Counted from the first letter of the stretch, positions 1 to 12,074 are shown. The stretch: 64,000 nt of DNA from Hevea brasiliensis (GCF_030052815.1 NC_079501.1:88640296-88704295), one strand, 5' to 3'. A program made the numbers and translations. The notes: generated by a model not told the origin, from the letters alone.

Positions 1-660
1 TATATTGTCACCACTAAGCAGAATTGCTTAGCGCATCGCTTTTGCTACACGCAAGTACTGAAGACCTAGCTGGGGAGCCCAGCAGACATCAGACAGGGTA
101 AACTTTCAGAGCTACATTCGGAGTCCAGAGTCACCTCACATCTGCAGTGCACTTGGTAGGACATTAGGACTATAGGTGACCTTTTGTATTTTGCATTTTG
201 TATTAGTTTTGTATTGTAACTATAAACTCTTGAAATTATTTGATAATGTAAATATATGAAATTTCATGTTATTGAAATTTTCTGTATATTATGTTGAAAA
301 ATGAAATGTTGAGAAATATTTATGAATATGCTTCCAGTGATGATGTGAACAGAAAAGAAAAATTTCTAAAAATAGTATTGAGATTTTGAGATTGAGTTGA
401 GATATGTGTGTATAATGGAGTCTGGATTTGGAAATTATATTGGAAGTGTTTTTAACAGGTTCGGAAGAACTATTTTTCCAATTTATAGCCGGCACTCTGC
501 CTGATTTTCTGTAAAAATTACGAAAAAATTCAGATTTATCAAAAATTGTAAATAAATGAATTAAAAGGGATAAATTGTACTTGAAACATGAATTGGTGCT
601 CCGGCACTCTAAGTGGCATATTTGGCTCGGCTACACTGTAGACGGGTAAGGGGTGTCACA
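1..660 (+). repeat. Element A 5' LTR (3' portion only)
   Basis: This is the last 660 bases of a long terminal repeat. It aligns without any net gap to 9991-10650, the end of the 3' LTR, and ends in the same GGGTGTCACA. I counted about 32 mismatches in 660 bases by eye (about 5%), so the insertion is moderately old. The segment holds a conserved A-type LTR end (CTCGGCTACACTGTAGACGG) also found in LTR fragment I, solo LTR G and the E LTR. The rest of the LTR lies upstream of the window. Confidence 0.93.
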
Positions 661-665
661 TTTAG

Positions 666-677
666 TGGTATCAGAGC
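666..677 (+). other. Element A primer-binding site (tRNA-iMet)
   Basis: TGGTATCAGAGC lies five bases after the LTR end. This is the standard plant primer-binding site, complementary to the 3' end of initiator methionine tRNA, used to start minus-strand DNA synthesis. It fixes the LTR/interior border at 660/661 and the element's plus orientation. Confidence 0.95.
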
Positions 678-788
678 ATCGGTTTAGGCATTTCTGGGCC
701 TAGATAGAGTGCATACCATTGCATTGCATTTGCAAGTGTTGAGGAGACACTGATGCAGATCTGTTTGTTTTCTTATTTTGAATAGGAT

Positions 789-1573
789 ATGGATCCTGCT
801 TCACAAAGAGCAGTTGATGAAGAGGTGGAGAGTCGTGCTCCACTAAGGGCTAAATCTGGGGGCAGGGGAGAATATACTTTACCAGCAGCTGAGGCACTTG
901 CCCAACCTCAGTTTGCGCTGTTTCAGCAAATGACTGAATTCTACCGGCAAATGATGGGGGCAATTCCACCACCACAACCACAGCCACAACCTCCACCAGC
1001 ACCACAGAAGTCCCATATGGAGAAACTGTGAAAACATGGGACTGTAGATTTCTTTGGGAAGAGGGAGGATGATCCCATGACAGTAGAAAACTGGTTGGAT
1101 AGAACCATTAAAGTGCTGAAACAGCTTAACTGAACCCCCGAGCAGAACCTGGAGGGTGCTGTGGCCCTACTTCAGGATGATGCATATCAGTGGTGGGACA
1201 CAGTAACTAGTGAGGTGCAACTGGAACAGATCACCTGGGAATTCTTCCTCACAGAGTTTAGGAAGAAATATGTTAGCAAAGTGTATTTAGAAGAGCGAAG
1301 AAGAGAATTTATTAGTCTGAGACAGAGACAATGATCAGTGGTAGAATATGAACGTGAGTTTGTCAGACTGAGCCGGTATGGGAGGGAGATAGTCCCTACA
1401 GAGGCAGAGGGGTGCATAAGGTTTGAAGAAGGACTCAATGACAATATCAAAGTTATGATAACAACATTGGAGATCACAGATTTTGCTAAATTAGTAGATG
1501 CTGCATCAAAAGTAGAAAGAGTCCAAATAAATGAGCAAACTAGAAGGGAAAGACAGCAGAAGAGGGGTCCGGG
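789..1573 (+). pseudogene. gag: Element A gag, N-terminal and capsid part (broken)
   Basis: This is the Gag of a Ty3/gypsy element, which would form the virus-like particle in the cytoplasm. The frame opens at ATG 789 with a Gln/Pro-rich N-terminus (PQPQPQPPPAP). It continues with capsid signatures such as DAYQWWDTV and VVEYEREFVRLSRYG, also seen in element B. The frame holds three in-frame stops, at 1029-1031, 1131-1133 and 1332-1334. It is then cut at 1573 by solo LTR S1. The ATG directly follows a pyrimidine-rich stretch ending in AATAG, which could be a splice acceptor. The gene is dead. Confidence 0.88.
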
Positions 1574-3611
1574 TGAAGGAGCGGAAGCGTGAAAAACACA
1601 AGATTATACCATTGAATTCAAAAATTTTCACCTAGGGTCACATGCACCATGCAAGATTTATTTTTATCTATTTGATTTCAATAATAAACAACATATTAAA
1701 ACTCTTTTAATATGTTTTTGGATCTGTATTTGCCATTTAAGATTTTAAAATTAATCAGATTAATTTTAGAACCCTAGATTAAATCAAGAACGATTACACT
1801 AACCTCTTGATGTGCCTTTGAGATTCGTCTTCAGGACACTAGATGTTGTCCCTCTAGCTTGTCCACACCAAGAACACCTATGGCAGCCCTTGAACAGCTT
1901 CTAAAGCCTTTTCTATTAATTAGAAATTCAAGTTCTGCCTTTTAAGAGATTAGAGATGTAAACAGGACACTAGAAACAATTTCTAGTGTTCTTAATTCAA
2001 GAGATTGATGGCTAATCTCTTTGAATTGATGAGAGATGAAGAGAAATAGCTGGAGAGGCTCAAAGTGGCGTGACAATTGAGAGGAGAGGCTGCTGGTTAT
2101 GTTTTCTTTTCATAACCACACTTAAATAGCTAGGTTAACACATTAAACCCTAGCCACATGTCACCTTTTGATTAGCTCTAGGTTTAAGTGACCCAATCAC
2201 ATTGTGCCAAGTGTCAAACCTATATTTAATCTTGATTTTAATCATCTTACATGATTAAAAATATTTGGCAAGCTTACGTGTTATGCCATGTGTCACCATC
2301 TCATGGTGCCACGTGTCACACTGCAAAATGACCAAAATGCCCCTGTGTCTTAATTTTTGAGTTCTTAACCCAAAATAATTATTTTCTTCTTCTAATTAAT
2401 TTATATCAAATATAAATTAATTAATTAATCTCTATTAATTAATTTCTCATTAATTAAATTCATATTTAAACCCTTTAAATATAAATTTAACTTATATTAT
2501 ACATCCAATAATCTAGATTTGGTTTCAAGTCATGCTAGGGACTTTGCAATTTAATTGCAAACCAAATCTATTTAATTAATCAATTAAACTCTTTAATTAA
2601 TTAATTAAATCATATTTAAATAGGTGATAACTTGTGTATGTGTGTGACTTACTAGGCTCATCACTAATTGGCAATGAGACATGATATCAACTCTTAATAT
2701 CATCAGAACTCTTTCTTACCATAAATGATTTCTCTAAATCATTTTATGAACCTCATAGACCATGGTTAACACCTAGCATAGCATGCCATGGCCACCCAAT
2801 TAGTAATAAGGTTTACCTTAAATGAACCTATAATCATATGTTACCATGCACTAGAATCTCAAATCCCAACTCAAGCCGAGTCATGGTTTATGTCAAACTC
2901 CATTTGCTATGAATATTATGTTCTCTTTTAATTCCAGTTCTTGATTAAAAGATTTTTCTCATCGTAAACTCTTTTACAATAAATCTATCTGTCTGGCCAG
3001 AACTTGAATCATCAATAACAATTAAATGAACATAGTATTTTATCTCTATTTACTTAGAGGAACAGATTCCGTCTGGATCAACACCTACCTCCATATATAA
3101 CTAGCAGAGCCAACACATGCCCATATACCCATACATAGTACAAGTATGAAAGCGATCAAACTCAAACCACCTATATACAAGATAACTATGCTATCTCAGG
3201 TCTAAAGATTATATGCACTGATATGATTTATGACAATGCACTGACAAGAGTAAACTCCATGTGCTTGTCATAAGTGTCACTAGTTTGTCATATGGCATGA
3301 GACTCACCATTCCATCTTATTTATATCTCATATAAATAACTTGGGAACAAACATGAATACAAACTTTCTGGATAAGTCATGTCCTTATTATGAAGTATCC
3401 TCGATTGTGAACCTATTTATGATACTTTGTGCTAGAAATATTGTCACTCATATTCTTAACAACTTAAGAATAATATTTCTAACAAAATATCAATGGACCT
3501 TTTCTATTACACATAAATATATTATGTAAACAGAAAAGTGGAAATGCCTTTTATTAATAAAATATATACAAGATACATATAAATGATATGCTCTAGGGCA
3601 TACTACTAACA
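1574..3611 (+). mobile_element. Solo LTR S1 inserted in element A gag
   Basis: This 2038-base unit starts TGAAGGAGCGGAAGC and ends CATACTACTAACA (TG...CA). It is flanked by a perfect 5-base target duplication, ccggg, at 1569-1573 and 3612-3616. It has no primer-binding site, polypurine tract or coding frame, so it is a solo LTR left by LTR-LTR recombination. The same family recurs complete at 23426-25510 and as a truncated inverted copy at 50776-51370. It carries several AT-rich runs (TTAATTAATT) around 2400-2600. I could not assign the family; it may be the LTR of the copia element in this window (see S3). Confidence 0.9.
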
Positions 3612-3842
3612 CCGGGTTAGTCCAGTACATTTTCTGCTCACAGTACGAAGAGTAAGGGTCCTCCTGCTTAGAGTTCAGGACCACCACAGGTCGTGGTCAC
3701 TCGAGGGCCCAAACCACGCTCACACCTAGAGAGGCCACCCACACCATCGCGGCGCTCTCCTGGGATGGTGTTTAGGGGACCAGCCCTAGCATCTTCTGCC
3801 TGTTCGTACTGCTAGAAGTGGCATAAGGGAGACTGTTGGCGA
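3612..3842 (+). pseudogene. Element A gag remnant between S1 and the zinc knuckle
   Basis: This stretch continues gag after the S1 insertion and its target duplication. No open frame survives here and several stops are present. By position it should encode the basic linker upstream of the zinc knuckle. Only its place between recognisable gag parts supports the call. Confidence 0.6.
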
Positions 3843-4430
3843 GTGACCGGTGTATGCTTACGGTGTGGATCTACAGAACATCAGATCAAGAATTGTCCGA
3901 AGAGGACTACTACAGTAGTCACTCCAACACAAGCTGACAGACCTGCTCCTGCACCACAAAGGGGTAGGAAGCTCGGTAAATCTGAGGCAGCTGGTCCATC
4001 ACTGAGGCCTGCATCCGAGTCAGCTGAGAGGCTAGAGACTAGAGTGCCTGCCAGGGCCTATGCTATTAGAGCTCAGGAGGAGCAAGATGCCCCGGATGTC
4101 ATCAGGGGTACGTTCTCTCTCTACAACACTTCTGTGCATGCATTGGTGGATCTAGGATCCGATCATTCCTACATTTGCATCAAACTACCCATAGAGAGGG
4201 GAGTTCCAATAGAGGAGAGTGATCAAGACATTCTGGTCACAAATCCACTGGGCCACAGTGTGGTAGTGAATAAGGTGTATAAAGGTTTCCCGTTGAGGAT
4301 TCAGGGGTATGAATTCTCGGCAGACCTAATTGAATTGCCCTTCAACGAGTTTGATGTGATTTTGTTAATGGACTGGTTATCACGTCATCAAGCAATAGTT
4401 GATTGCAAATTGAAGAGGATTTCTCTGTAA
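3843..4430 (+). pseudogene. Element A Gag zinc knuckle and protease
   Basis: The fragment begins with a CCHC nucleic-acid-binding knuckle, CLRCGSTEHQIKNC (C-x2-C-x4-H-x4-C, residues about 5-18). A Pro/Arg-rich linker follows, then the retropepsin-type aspartic protease. The protease active-site triad reads D-L-G (ALVDLGSDHSYI) instead of the usual D-S/T-G, so catalysis is probably lost. Downstream EFDVILLMDWL matches the protease end of element B ([11 protein letters not shown]). The frame ends at a stop where coding continues in element B. It has no proper ATG of its own; it is an internal part of a gag-pol frame. Confidence 0.88.
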
Positions 4431-5253
4431 ACTTCTGAGGGTAATGAGATTACTGTTGTGGGTGAAAGGACAGATTTTATGTCCAATATTATCTCAGCCA
4501 TAGTTGCAAAAAGATTGATGAGAAAAGGCTGTGAAGCTTACCTAGCACATGTGGTTGATACTAGGCAGGCTAAGCCAAACCTATGTGATATACCTACGGT
4601 AAGAGACTTCCCAGATGTATTTCCTGAAGAGTTGCTTGGTTTACCACCAGAAAGGGAAGTCGAGTTTGCTATTGAGATAATGCCGGGTACAGCACCAATT
4701 TCTATTGTTCCTTATAGGATGGCACCCACTGAATTGAAAGAGTTGAAAATTCAATTGCAGTAGTTACTCAATAAGGGGTTCATACGCCCCAGTGTGTCAC
4801 CATGGGGAGCTCCAAGGATGGAACCTTGAGATTATGTATTGATTACCAGTAGTTAAACAAAGTAACTGTGAAGAATAAATATCCATTACCCAGAATTGAT
4901 GATCTGTTTGATCAGTTGAAGGGAGCCAGTGTATTTTCGAAAATTGATCTCAGATCAGGGTATCATCAGTTGAGGGTAAAGGATGCAGATGTGTCAAAAA
5001 CTAAATTCAGAACCGGTATGGACACTATGAATTTTTAGTGATGCCGTTTGGGTTAACAAATGCACCAGCAGCATTTATGGACCTTATGAACCGTATCTTC
5101 CATCCATACTTAGAATGGTTTTTAGTGGTCTTTATTGATGATATTCTAGTGTATTCCAAGACCAGGGAAGAACATGATGAACATTTGAGGATTATTCTGC
5201 AAACCCTGCGAGAAAAGAAGCTGTATGCTAAGCTGTCCAAGTGTGACTTCTGA
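4431..5253 (+). pseudogene. pol: Element A reverse transcriptase (frameshifted)
   Basis: The first part (to the stop at 4761) encodes the RT entry region, with FPDVFPEELLGLPPEREVEF and IVPYRMAP. Around 4810 the DNA has lost about 20 bases compared with element B: the conserved [12 protein letters not shown] block is shortened, which changes frame. In the new frame (from about 5038), [15 protein letters not shown] and the catalytic FIDDIL motif are intact. A TGG-to-TGA type stop ends the open part at 5251. RT would copy element RNA into DNA in the virus-like particle; this copy cannot. Confidence 0.9.
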
Positions 5254-6693
5254 ATGAGTGAAATCTCTTTCCTTGGACACATAGTATCAGCTGAGGGGAT
5301 TAGAGTGGATCCCAAAAAGATAGAAGCAGTGATGGAATGGAAGCCTCCCAGAAATACAACTGAGGTCAGAAGTTTCTTGGGGCTAGCTGGGTAATACAGA
5401 AGATTTGTGAAGGGGTTCTCTCTTATAGCTGCTCTAATGATCAAGTTGTTACACAAGAATGTGAAATTTAGCTGGAACGACAAGTGCCAAGCTAGTTTTG
5501 AGAGGCTGAAGGCTATGTTGACAGAAGCACTAGTGTTAACACAGCCAGTGTCGAGAAAAGACTTTGTGGTCTATAGTGATGCCTCGCATAATGGTCTAGG
5601 GTGTGTATTGATGCAAGAGGGGAAAGTGGTCGCCTATGCTTCCAGGCAGTTAAGGCCACATGAACAGAACTACCCTACTCATGACTTGGAGTTAGCAGCA
5701 ATTATCTTCGCACTGAAGATATGGAGGCATTATTTATATAGTGAAAAATGCTACATCTATACAGAGCACAAGAGTCTAAAATATTTGCCAACTCGGAAGG
5801 AGCTCAATCTTAGACAGAGGCGATGGATTGAGTTCCTAAAGGACTATGATTGTGTGATAGATTATCGTCCTGGGAAGGCAAATGTAGTTGCTAATGCTTT
5901 AAGCAGGAAGTCCATCACAGCTTTAAGATCACTAAATGCATGTTTGTCCTTAGCTCAAGATGGAGCTATTTTGGCTGAATTACAAGTGAGGCCAAACTTG
6001 CTACAGCAGATACAAGATGGGCAGAAGGCAGATGAAAAATTAATGGCCATTGTGGGTAAAATTCCAGAGGGAAAGGAAACTGATTATGAGGTGAAAGCAG
6101 ATGGGTGTCTGTATTACAGAAGAAGAGTGTGTGTACCAGATGATGGGGAACTGAAGGCTAGTATTCTAAAAGAAGCACACACTCGTGTTTATGCTATACA
6201 CCCGGGAAGCATAAAAATGTATAATGATTTGAAGCCTCATTATTGGTGGCCTGGTATGAAGAAGGATATAGCTGACTATGTGACTAAGTGTTTGACATGT
6301 CAGCAAGTTAAAGCAGAACATCAAGTTCCATCAAGATTGCTACAGCCCATAAGCATACCTGAATGGAAATGGGACCGAGTCACTATGGATTTTGTTAGTG
6401 GTCTACCTCTCACCCAAAAGAAGCATGATGCAGTATGGGTGATAGTGGATAGATTGACAAAGTCAGCACATTTTCTGCCAGTTAGGACTGACTACTCACT
6501 GGAGAAGTTAGCAGAATTGTATATCAGTGAGATAGTTAGACTGCATGGAATCCTACTTTCCATCATATCTGACCGAGACTCAAGGTTTACATCTAGATTC
6601 TGGAAAAAGTTGCAAGAAGCCTTGGGCACACAACTCCATTTTAGCACAGCTTTTCATCCTCAGACGGATGGACAGTCAGAACGAGTAATCCAG
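5254..6693 (+). pseudogene. pol: Element A RT end, RNase H and integrase core
   Basis: After two stops (5251 and about 5392) a long open stretch from 5407 encodes the RT thumb/connection and RNase H. RNase H motifs include [11 protein letters not shown] and a TEHKSL motif where TDHKSL is usual, plus a D-to-N change near NVVANALSR. Next come the integrase HHCC zinc finger ([19 protein letters not shown] then CLTCQQ) and the DDE core: TMDFV, ISDRD and the [11 protein letters not shown] helix. The ORF then runs into seven codons and a stop that look intronic (see 6694-6770). Integrase would insert the DNA copy into the genome. Confidence 0.9.
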
Positions 6694-6770
6694 GTAAACC
6701 TAAGAACTAATTGAATTTTCACAATTAATAAATTGAAATGATAGTAACAATGTGAATTATGTGAATTAAG
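6694..6770 (+). other. Intron-like segment in element A integrase (decayed)
   Basis: Directly after ...SERVIQ (CAG) the DNA reads GTAAACCTAAG and is AT-rich with stops until about 6770. There coding similarity to element B resumes (GTTGTGTCATTGAG corresponding to CVIE). The position and 5' splice site are identical to the 79-nt GT-AG segments in E1 and E2. In A about 20 bases around the 3' splice site and the start of the next exon (the VLEDML codons in E) are missing. Splicing at the remaining AG would give the wrong frame. I read it as a damaged intron; a random AT-rich insertion is the alternative. Confidence 0.65.
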
Positions 6771-7512
6771 GAGTTGTGTCATTGAGTTTGAGGGGAGTTG
6801 GGATAGATACCTCCCACTAGCAGAATTTGCATATAACAATAGCCACCAAGCTAGCATTCAAATGCCTCTATATGAAGCACTGTATGGGAGGAAATGTAGA
6901 ACCCCAGTGTGTTGGACTGAATTGGAAGAAGATAAGTTGGTAGGATCAGACCTGGTGAAACAGACTGAGAAGAAAGTGAAGATAATCAAAGCTAACCTGA
7001 AGGTTGCCTTAGATAGACAGAAATCTTATGCCGACTTGAAGAGAAAAGAGATAGAGTATGCAGTTGGTGATAAAGTGTTTCTCAAAGTCTCACCATGGAA
7101 GAAAGTACTGAGGTTTGGAAGAAAGGGTAAGTTAAGCCCTAGGTTCATTGGCCCATATGAAGTTATTGAACGTGTGGGACCAGTGGCCTATCGGCTAGCT
7201 TTACCACCAGAACTAGATAAAATCGATAATGTATTCCATGTTTCTATGCTGAGAAGATATCGCTCAGACCCTTCACATGTCATCTCCATGGAAGAGATTG
7301 AAATCCAACCTGACTTGACATATACAGAAGAACCTATACAGATCCTAGCTCGGGAAGTGAAGGAACTGAGAAATAAACAAATTCCACTGGTGAAAGTGCT
7401 TTAGAGGCACCACAACACTGAAGTGGCAACTTGGGAAAGTGAAGAGACAATGAGGCAACAGTTCCCTCAATTGTTTGCATTAGGTAAATTTCGAGGACGA
7501 AATTTTTATTAG
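6771..7512 (+). pseudogene. pol: Element A integrase C-terminus with chromodomain-like tail
   Basis: This part carries the integrase C-terminal region: FAYNNSHQASIQMPLYEALYG, the GPY/F module (SPRFIGPYEVIERVGPVAYR), FHVSMLRRYRSDPSHV, and a chromodomain-like tail (ILAREVKELRNKQIPLVKVL, then RHHNTEVATWESEETMR). The tail is typical of Tekay/Del chromoviruses, which use it to target chromatin. A TGG-to-TAG stop interrupts it at 7402, and the natural end is the TAG at 7510-7512. It lies just before the polypurine tract. Confidence 0.9.
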
Positions 7513-7523
7513 AGGGGAAGAGT
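7511..7523 (+). other. Element A polypurine tract
   Basis: The purine run AGAGGGGAAGAG immediately precedes the 3' LTR start (TGTAACA). It is the expected plus-strand primer for reverse transcription, and the same run precedes both E LTRs. Confidence 0.88.
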
Positions 7524-10500
7524 TGTAACATCCTTACTTTAGCTAGTCCATACAGTCTACTATTCCGGTGACCAATGTCGGTCCAGGCAGCTACAATGTT
7601 TGAAATTATAAATAGACTAGAGTGAGAAGTTATAAAGAAACTAAATAAAGCTGATAAAAATCAAGGAAAAATTTTTAGAAACGAAATACACTAAGGTTAA
7701 ACGAGCCGAAACCGCAATGATGAGTAACCCGAAGGGGAAGTGACGGTGAAGGCCGTTAACAACCCTAGACCCAGGGAAAAATTATAAAATAATTTTTGGG
7801 ACTCTAGAGAAGGGTCATTGAGGTTCTTATGGCATTAGAATGCCAAGGAAATGCTTAGAAAAAATTTTTAATCGGTACAGACAATTTTGGCTCGTTAAGC
7901 CAAACGGAGAGTATTTTGGTCATTTCGTCTTCAGAGATGATTTTTGGCCAAATTTTCCAGTTCAATAAATAATTCATATAACATAAAATATGAATAAATG
8001 TTGTTAAAAATTTAATTGAAATTAAATAGACAAGAAAAGGAGAGAAAATGAAAGAAAATGAAATTATGACATCATCATGATGTCATTAAAATTCTCCCAA
8101 CCAATACAATGTTGACACATGGCATAAGCTTATTTAAAAGAGACTAAATGGGCTGAAAAATGAAAAAAAAAAAATTAGATCTCTCTCTCCATTCTTCTTC
8201 TTGCCGTCACCTCTCCCTCCATAGCCAACCATGAGCAAGCTTTTGAAAGCTTGATTTCACTAGCTTTTACCCAACTAAACCCTATATTTCCAACACAAAA
8301 AAGTATTCTTACATCTTGGAGAGTATTTTGGGAGCAAAAAGGAAAGGAAAAGAAGAACCCTAGCAAGTGGGAAATTTCACTCCATTAGAGGTTTGTGACC
8401 TAACCTTGGTTTTCACTTTAAATTCATGTTTAAGGACTATGAATGAGTGCAAATTACAAAGGAATTTATTAAATACCATTTGTATGCCATCCCTTAATTT
8501 CGGAAGCCTTGGTTGGGGTATGATTGTGATGAGTTTTATGGAGTTAAAATGGTAGTATGGCTGCCCATAATATGCATCTCTTGAGTGGAGTGATGAAATG
8601 CAAATAATAATGCATGGTTGATGATGTTTGAGTTAGGGTTTGGGATGAAAATGAGACTTTGGTCATGTGATGATGAAAGTAGGTTTTAATGGTCAATTGG
8701 TGACCATTTGGTTTTGTTTGAATAAAAAATGAAGTGAATTGTGTGGTGGGATTTGAGTTTAGTGTGGCTGCCCTTGGTGACCTGCAGGACTGAGCATGAG
8801 TCCAGCAGGTTTGGGCAGTAATAACTGGAATTGTAGAGGTTCAATTAGTGCAAGGCCAATTGGACATGAAACTAGACATATAATGGAACAACTTTGGTGA
8901 AGAAACTATGCCCAGAAAACCAAACCACGTTGACCAAAAAATTGCCCTAATCTGGGTGACCTGCATTCTGCCTGGGCAAAATGACCAAATGAACAGTGTT
9001 TAGTCATTTGGCCATAACTCAGTGTAGAAAGGTCCAATTAACCTAAAATTTTACCAGCAACAAGCTGAGATATATACCTACAACTTTCATGAAGAAATCT
9101 AACCCAAAGTATGAACACAACATATTCAAAAAGTGAGTTGTATTCACTGCTCCAAGTACTATAGATTTGGTCAGTCCAGAAATTCTGGAAAAATTATAAT
9201 CCGGCCAGTTGTGGTTTTTGGGCCATAACTTGAGCTACAAAACTCCAAATGGAGTGACTCAAAAAAGGAAATGTAACTAGACAAAATAAGAAAGAACTTT
9301 CATGTTGATCATTTTGCCAAATTCCCACTACAAAAATGACTAATGGAATAGTAAACACAAAGCTTGAAAACTGAAAATTTGGTCCAATTAACATTAAGCT
9401 TAGAAAATTTAGAGCGCAAAATGTGGTATGTTGGGAGTATTAGAACCAATGTACCTATTGTCCATGCAAAAGTCAACATTTTAGTTGACTAATGAAATGA
9501 ATAGTAACACTAAAACTTGAATTTCAAGAATTGTGAAACTTAAAAGTGTAATATGCCCTAGTATACCTAGCAAGATTGGTTTGGAAAGGTTGGCATGCCA
9601 ATAGGGTTCTGTTAGCAGTACTGCATATGGCTTCATGCCATTCTGTGTTTCATGGCTTCCCATACCATTTTGTGACATAATAGCCTTTGGCTATGTTATT
9701 TGAGTTGTTATACTCGGGTTTTATCCCTGATAATTATTACAGCTTATTAGCTGTTCTGTTGCACACTGGGAGACACAATATGATCGATGGTGTGATGGTT
9801 TGAGGTACTTAGTACCCAGTGCCAGTTTACCCGTTTATCCAGTCCAGTCGACTAGTATGGGTTACTCGGGCAATGATAATAAATCTTACCAAATTTTAAT
9901 CGAATAATACTGCAATAAATATCAGAAATTAAGTCTACTAAAATTGTAAACACACATTCTGCATATTCATTTTATTTAGTTATTTTATTTTATATTGTCA
10001 CCACTAAGCAAAATTGCTTAGCGCGTCGCTTTTGTCACGCGCAGGTACTGGAGACCTAGCTGGGGAGCCCAGCAAACATCAGACAGGGTAAACTTTCAGA
10101 GTTGCATCAGGAGTCCAGAGTCACCTCACATCTGCAGTGCACTTGGTAGGACATTATGACTACAGGTGGCCATTTGTATTTTGCATTTTGTATTTGTTTT
10201 GGATTGTAACTATAAACTCTTGAAATTATTTGATAATGAAAATATATGAAATTTCATATTATTGAAATTTTCTGTATATTATGTTGAAAAATGAAATATT
10301 GAGAAATATTTATGAATATGCTTCCAGTGATGATGTGAATAGAAAAGAAAAATTTCTAAAAATAGTATTGAGATTTTGAGATTGAGTTGAGATATGTGTG
10401 TATAATGGAGTCTGGATTTGGAAATTATATTGGAAGTGTTTTTAACAGGTTCGGAAGAACTGTTTTTCCAATTTATAGCCGGCATTCTGCCGGATTTTCT

Positions 10501-10650
10501 ATAAAAATTATGAAAAAATTCAGATTTATCAAAAATTGTAAATAAATGAATTAAAAGGGATAAATTGTAATTGAAACATGAATTGGTGCTCCGGAACACT
10601 GAGTGGTATATTTGGCTCGGCTACACTGTAGACGGGTAAGGGGTGTCACA
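7524..10650 (+). repeat. Element A 3' LTR (3127 bp)
   Basis: It runs from TGTAACATCC to GGGTGTCACA. It contains the conserved cassette near 7695-7740 (GTTAAACGAGCC...GGGGAAG) and an interrupted palindrome ATGACATCAT-c-ATGATGTCAT at 8066-8086. A TATA-like TATTTAAAAG lies at 8131, followed by a CT-rich leader (8178-8215) and a donor-like GAG|GTTTGTG at 8390/8391. It also holds degenerate copies of the ~110-bp unit (about 8860-8925, 9009-9118 and 9222-9315). The LTR drives transcription and supplies the 3' end. The chance ORFs in it show no coding similarity. Confidence 0.93.
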
Positions 10651-12074
10651 CAAAATTTCAAATAAAATTCCCCAGGCCAAAACAATAAAAAATTATTCAT
10701 AACTCTTATTCAATTTGCTTTTTAGTAAAAACAATGAATTTAAAATGTTGTGCACAAACTTGATTTGAGTCGCCTCTAGGCCTTGACTCAATGTTCCTTA
10801 TGCTTCTCAATATCCTTTTCAACCGAAACACACAATTTACAGTGTTTCAGTATCACATCTCATAATAATTCCAATATGTTGCCAATATAGTACATTTTAC
10901 AATCCTCACAAGTTAGCATTTATTGCCAATTTTATTTCTAAGGCTTTATTGTATAGTAATGTTAAATTTTCAGATTTTGTATGCTAGATTGATCAAGCTA
11001 AATGTCTTATTTCCATTGGTTTTTAGGTTCTGGTCAAAAGAGCAAATTCGTAGGTCTATGTCTTATTGAATTTTTGCCACTGATCTCATGTCATTTGGAG
11101 TTCTATGAACCAAGTTATGGTCATTTTACTAATGCTGGACATATTGCTTTTAAGTTAGCAAATTAGGTCAATTTTCATTCTGGCAGATTTTGTAACCCAA
11201 CTTGGGCAAGCATTTCAAATTGGTTCTGGTCATTTTTGGGCTTGGTGGTCTTAACCAAAGTTGTAGCCCTATGTTTAAGCTTTCCAACGATATAAATTTC
11301 ATGTCATTTGGACATGTGCACAGGGCGTTATGGCCAATAACGTAATTACTATTCAAATGGTCAATTTTTAGGTTTGCAAGGTTGAAAATCCGGATTAGGT
11401 CAATTTTAATGTCACTTTCCGGACAGAATTTAGGTATGCTTTCAACAGGAAAGTTGGCACATTTTGTGCCTAGTTTCATCTCCAATTGACCTCATACCAA
11501 TTAGGGTCACACATTTAGGGTTAGAGGCTCATTTGCATACTGCCCTTTTATACTTTCCTCAAACACCAATCACATACACATTTACTTGCTAAATTTAAAC
11601 CTCTCATACTAAATTCTGATTTGGTACCATACCAAATCCATTCATCAATTCATATTATAATCAATTTGGGCATATTACAATTACCTTTAATACACCAATT
11701 ATAATCTCAATTCACAAAGTCCAATTCTAACAATGTGTACACACAAACACTCTTAAATGTTACATATAATTTCCACTACTAAATTACATACACATTCATC
11801 AATCCTTAGTACCACAATTTATCAAACCATTCCATGAAATTAAACACTCCTAATTGCACCATAAGGCTGCCGAATTGTCCAATTGCACATGTCTCCCTCA
11901 ATTGCTTTCAAGCTCCCAAAATCAATTGCTCAAATACATAAACACATAGAATTAACTAACCAATACATTAAATTTCTTTAATCAAACTTAATTCCCATTA
12001 AACATCATCAATTACATGAAGAAAATTTCACTTGCCTTCCCTTTCCATGGCTGCCGAAAATAGCACATAACAAT
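10651..12074 (-). repeat. LTR H, left part (F-related, minus)
   Basis: This stretch matches solo LTR F (for example the FACE-like text GTCGCCTCTAGGCCTTGACTC and the region around 11040-11120 versus 44030-44105 and 47269 onward). It continues at 21927-22893 after element B. Element A's 3' LTR ends abruptly at its left edge, so A inserted into H and the rest of H lies upstream of the window. No coding sequence is seen. Confidence 0.8.

Noticed and set aside
2390..2620. TTAATTAA-rich stretch as a microsatellite or origin
   Set aside because: It is an ordinary AT-rich part of the S-family LTR, also present in S2.
5025..5483. 152-aa minus-strand ORF
   Set aside because: It is antisense to element A RT.
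11168..11485. 105-aa minus-strand ORF in LTR H
   Set aside because: The related LTR F has stops and indels in the matching region, and no known motif is present.
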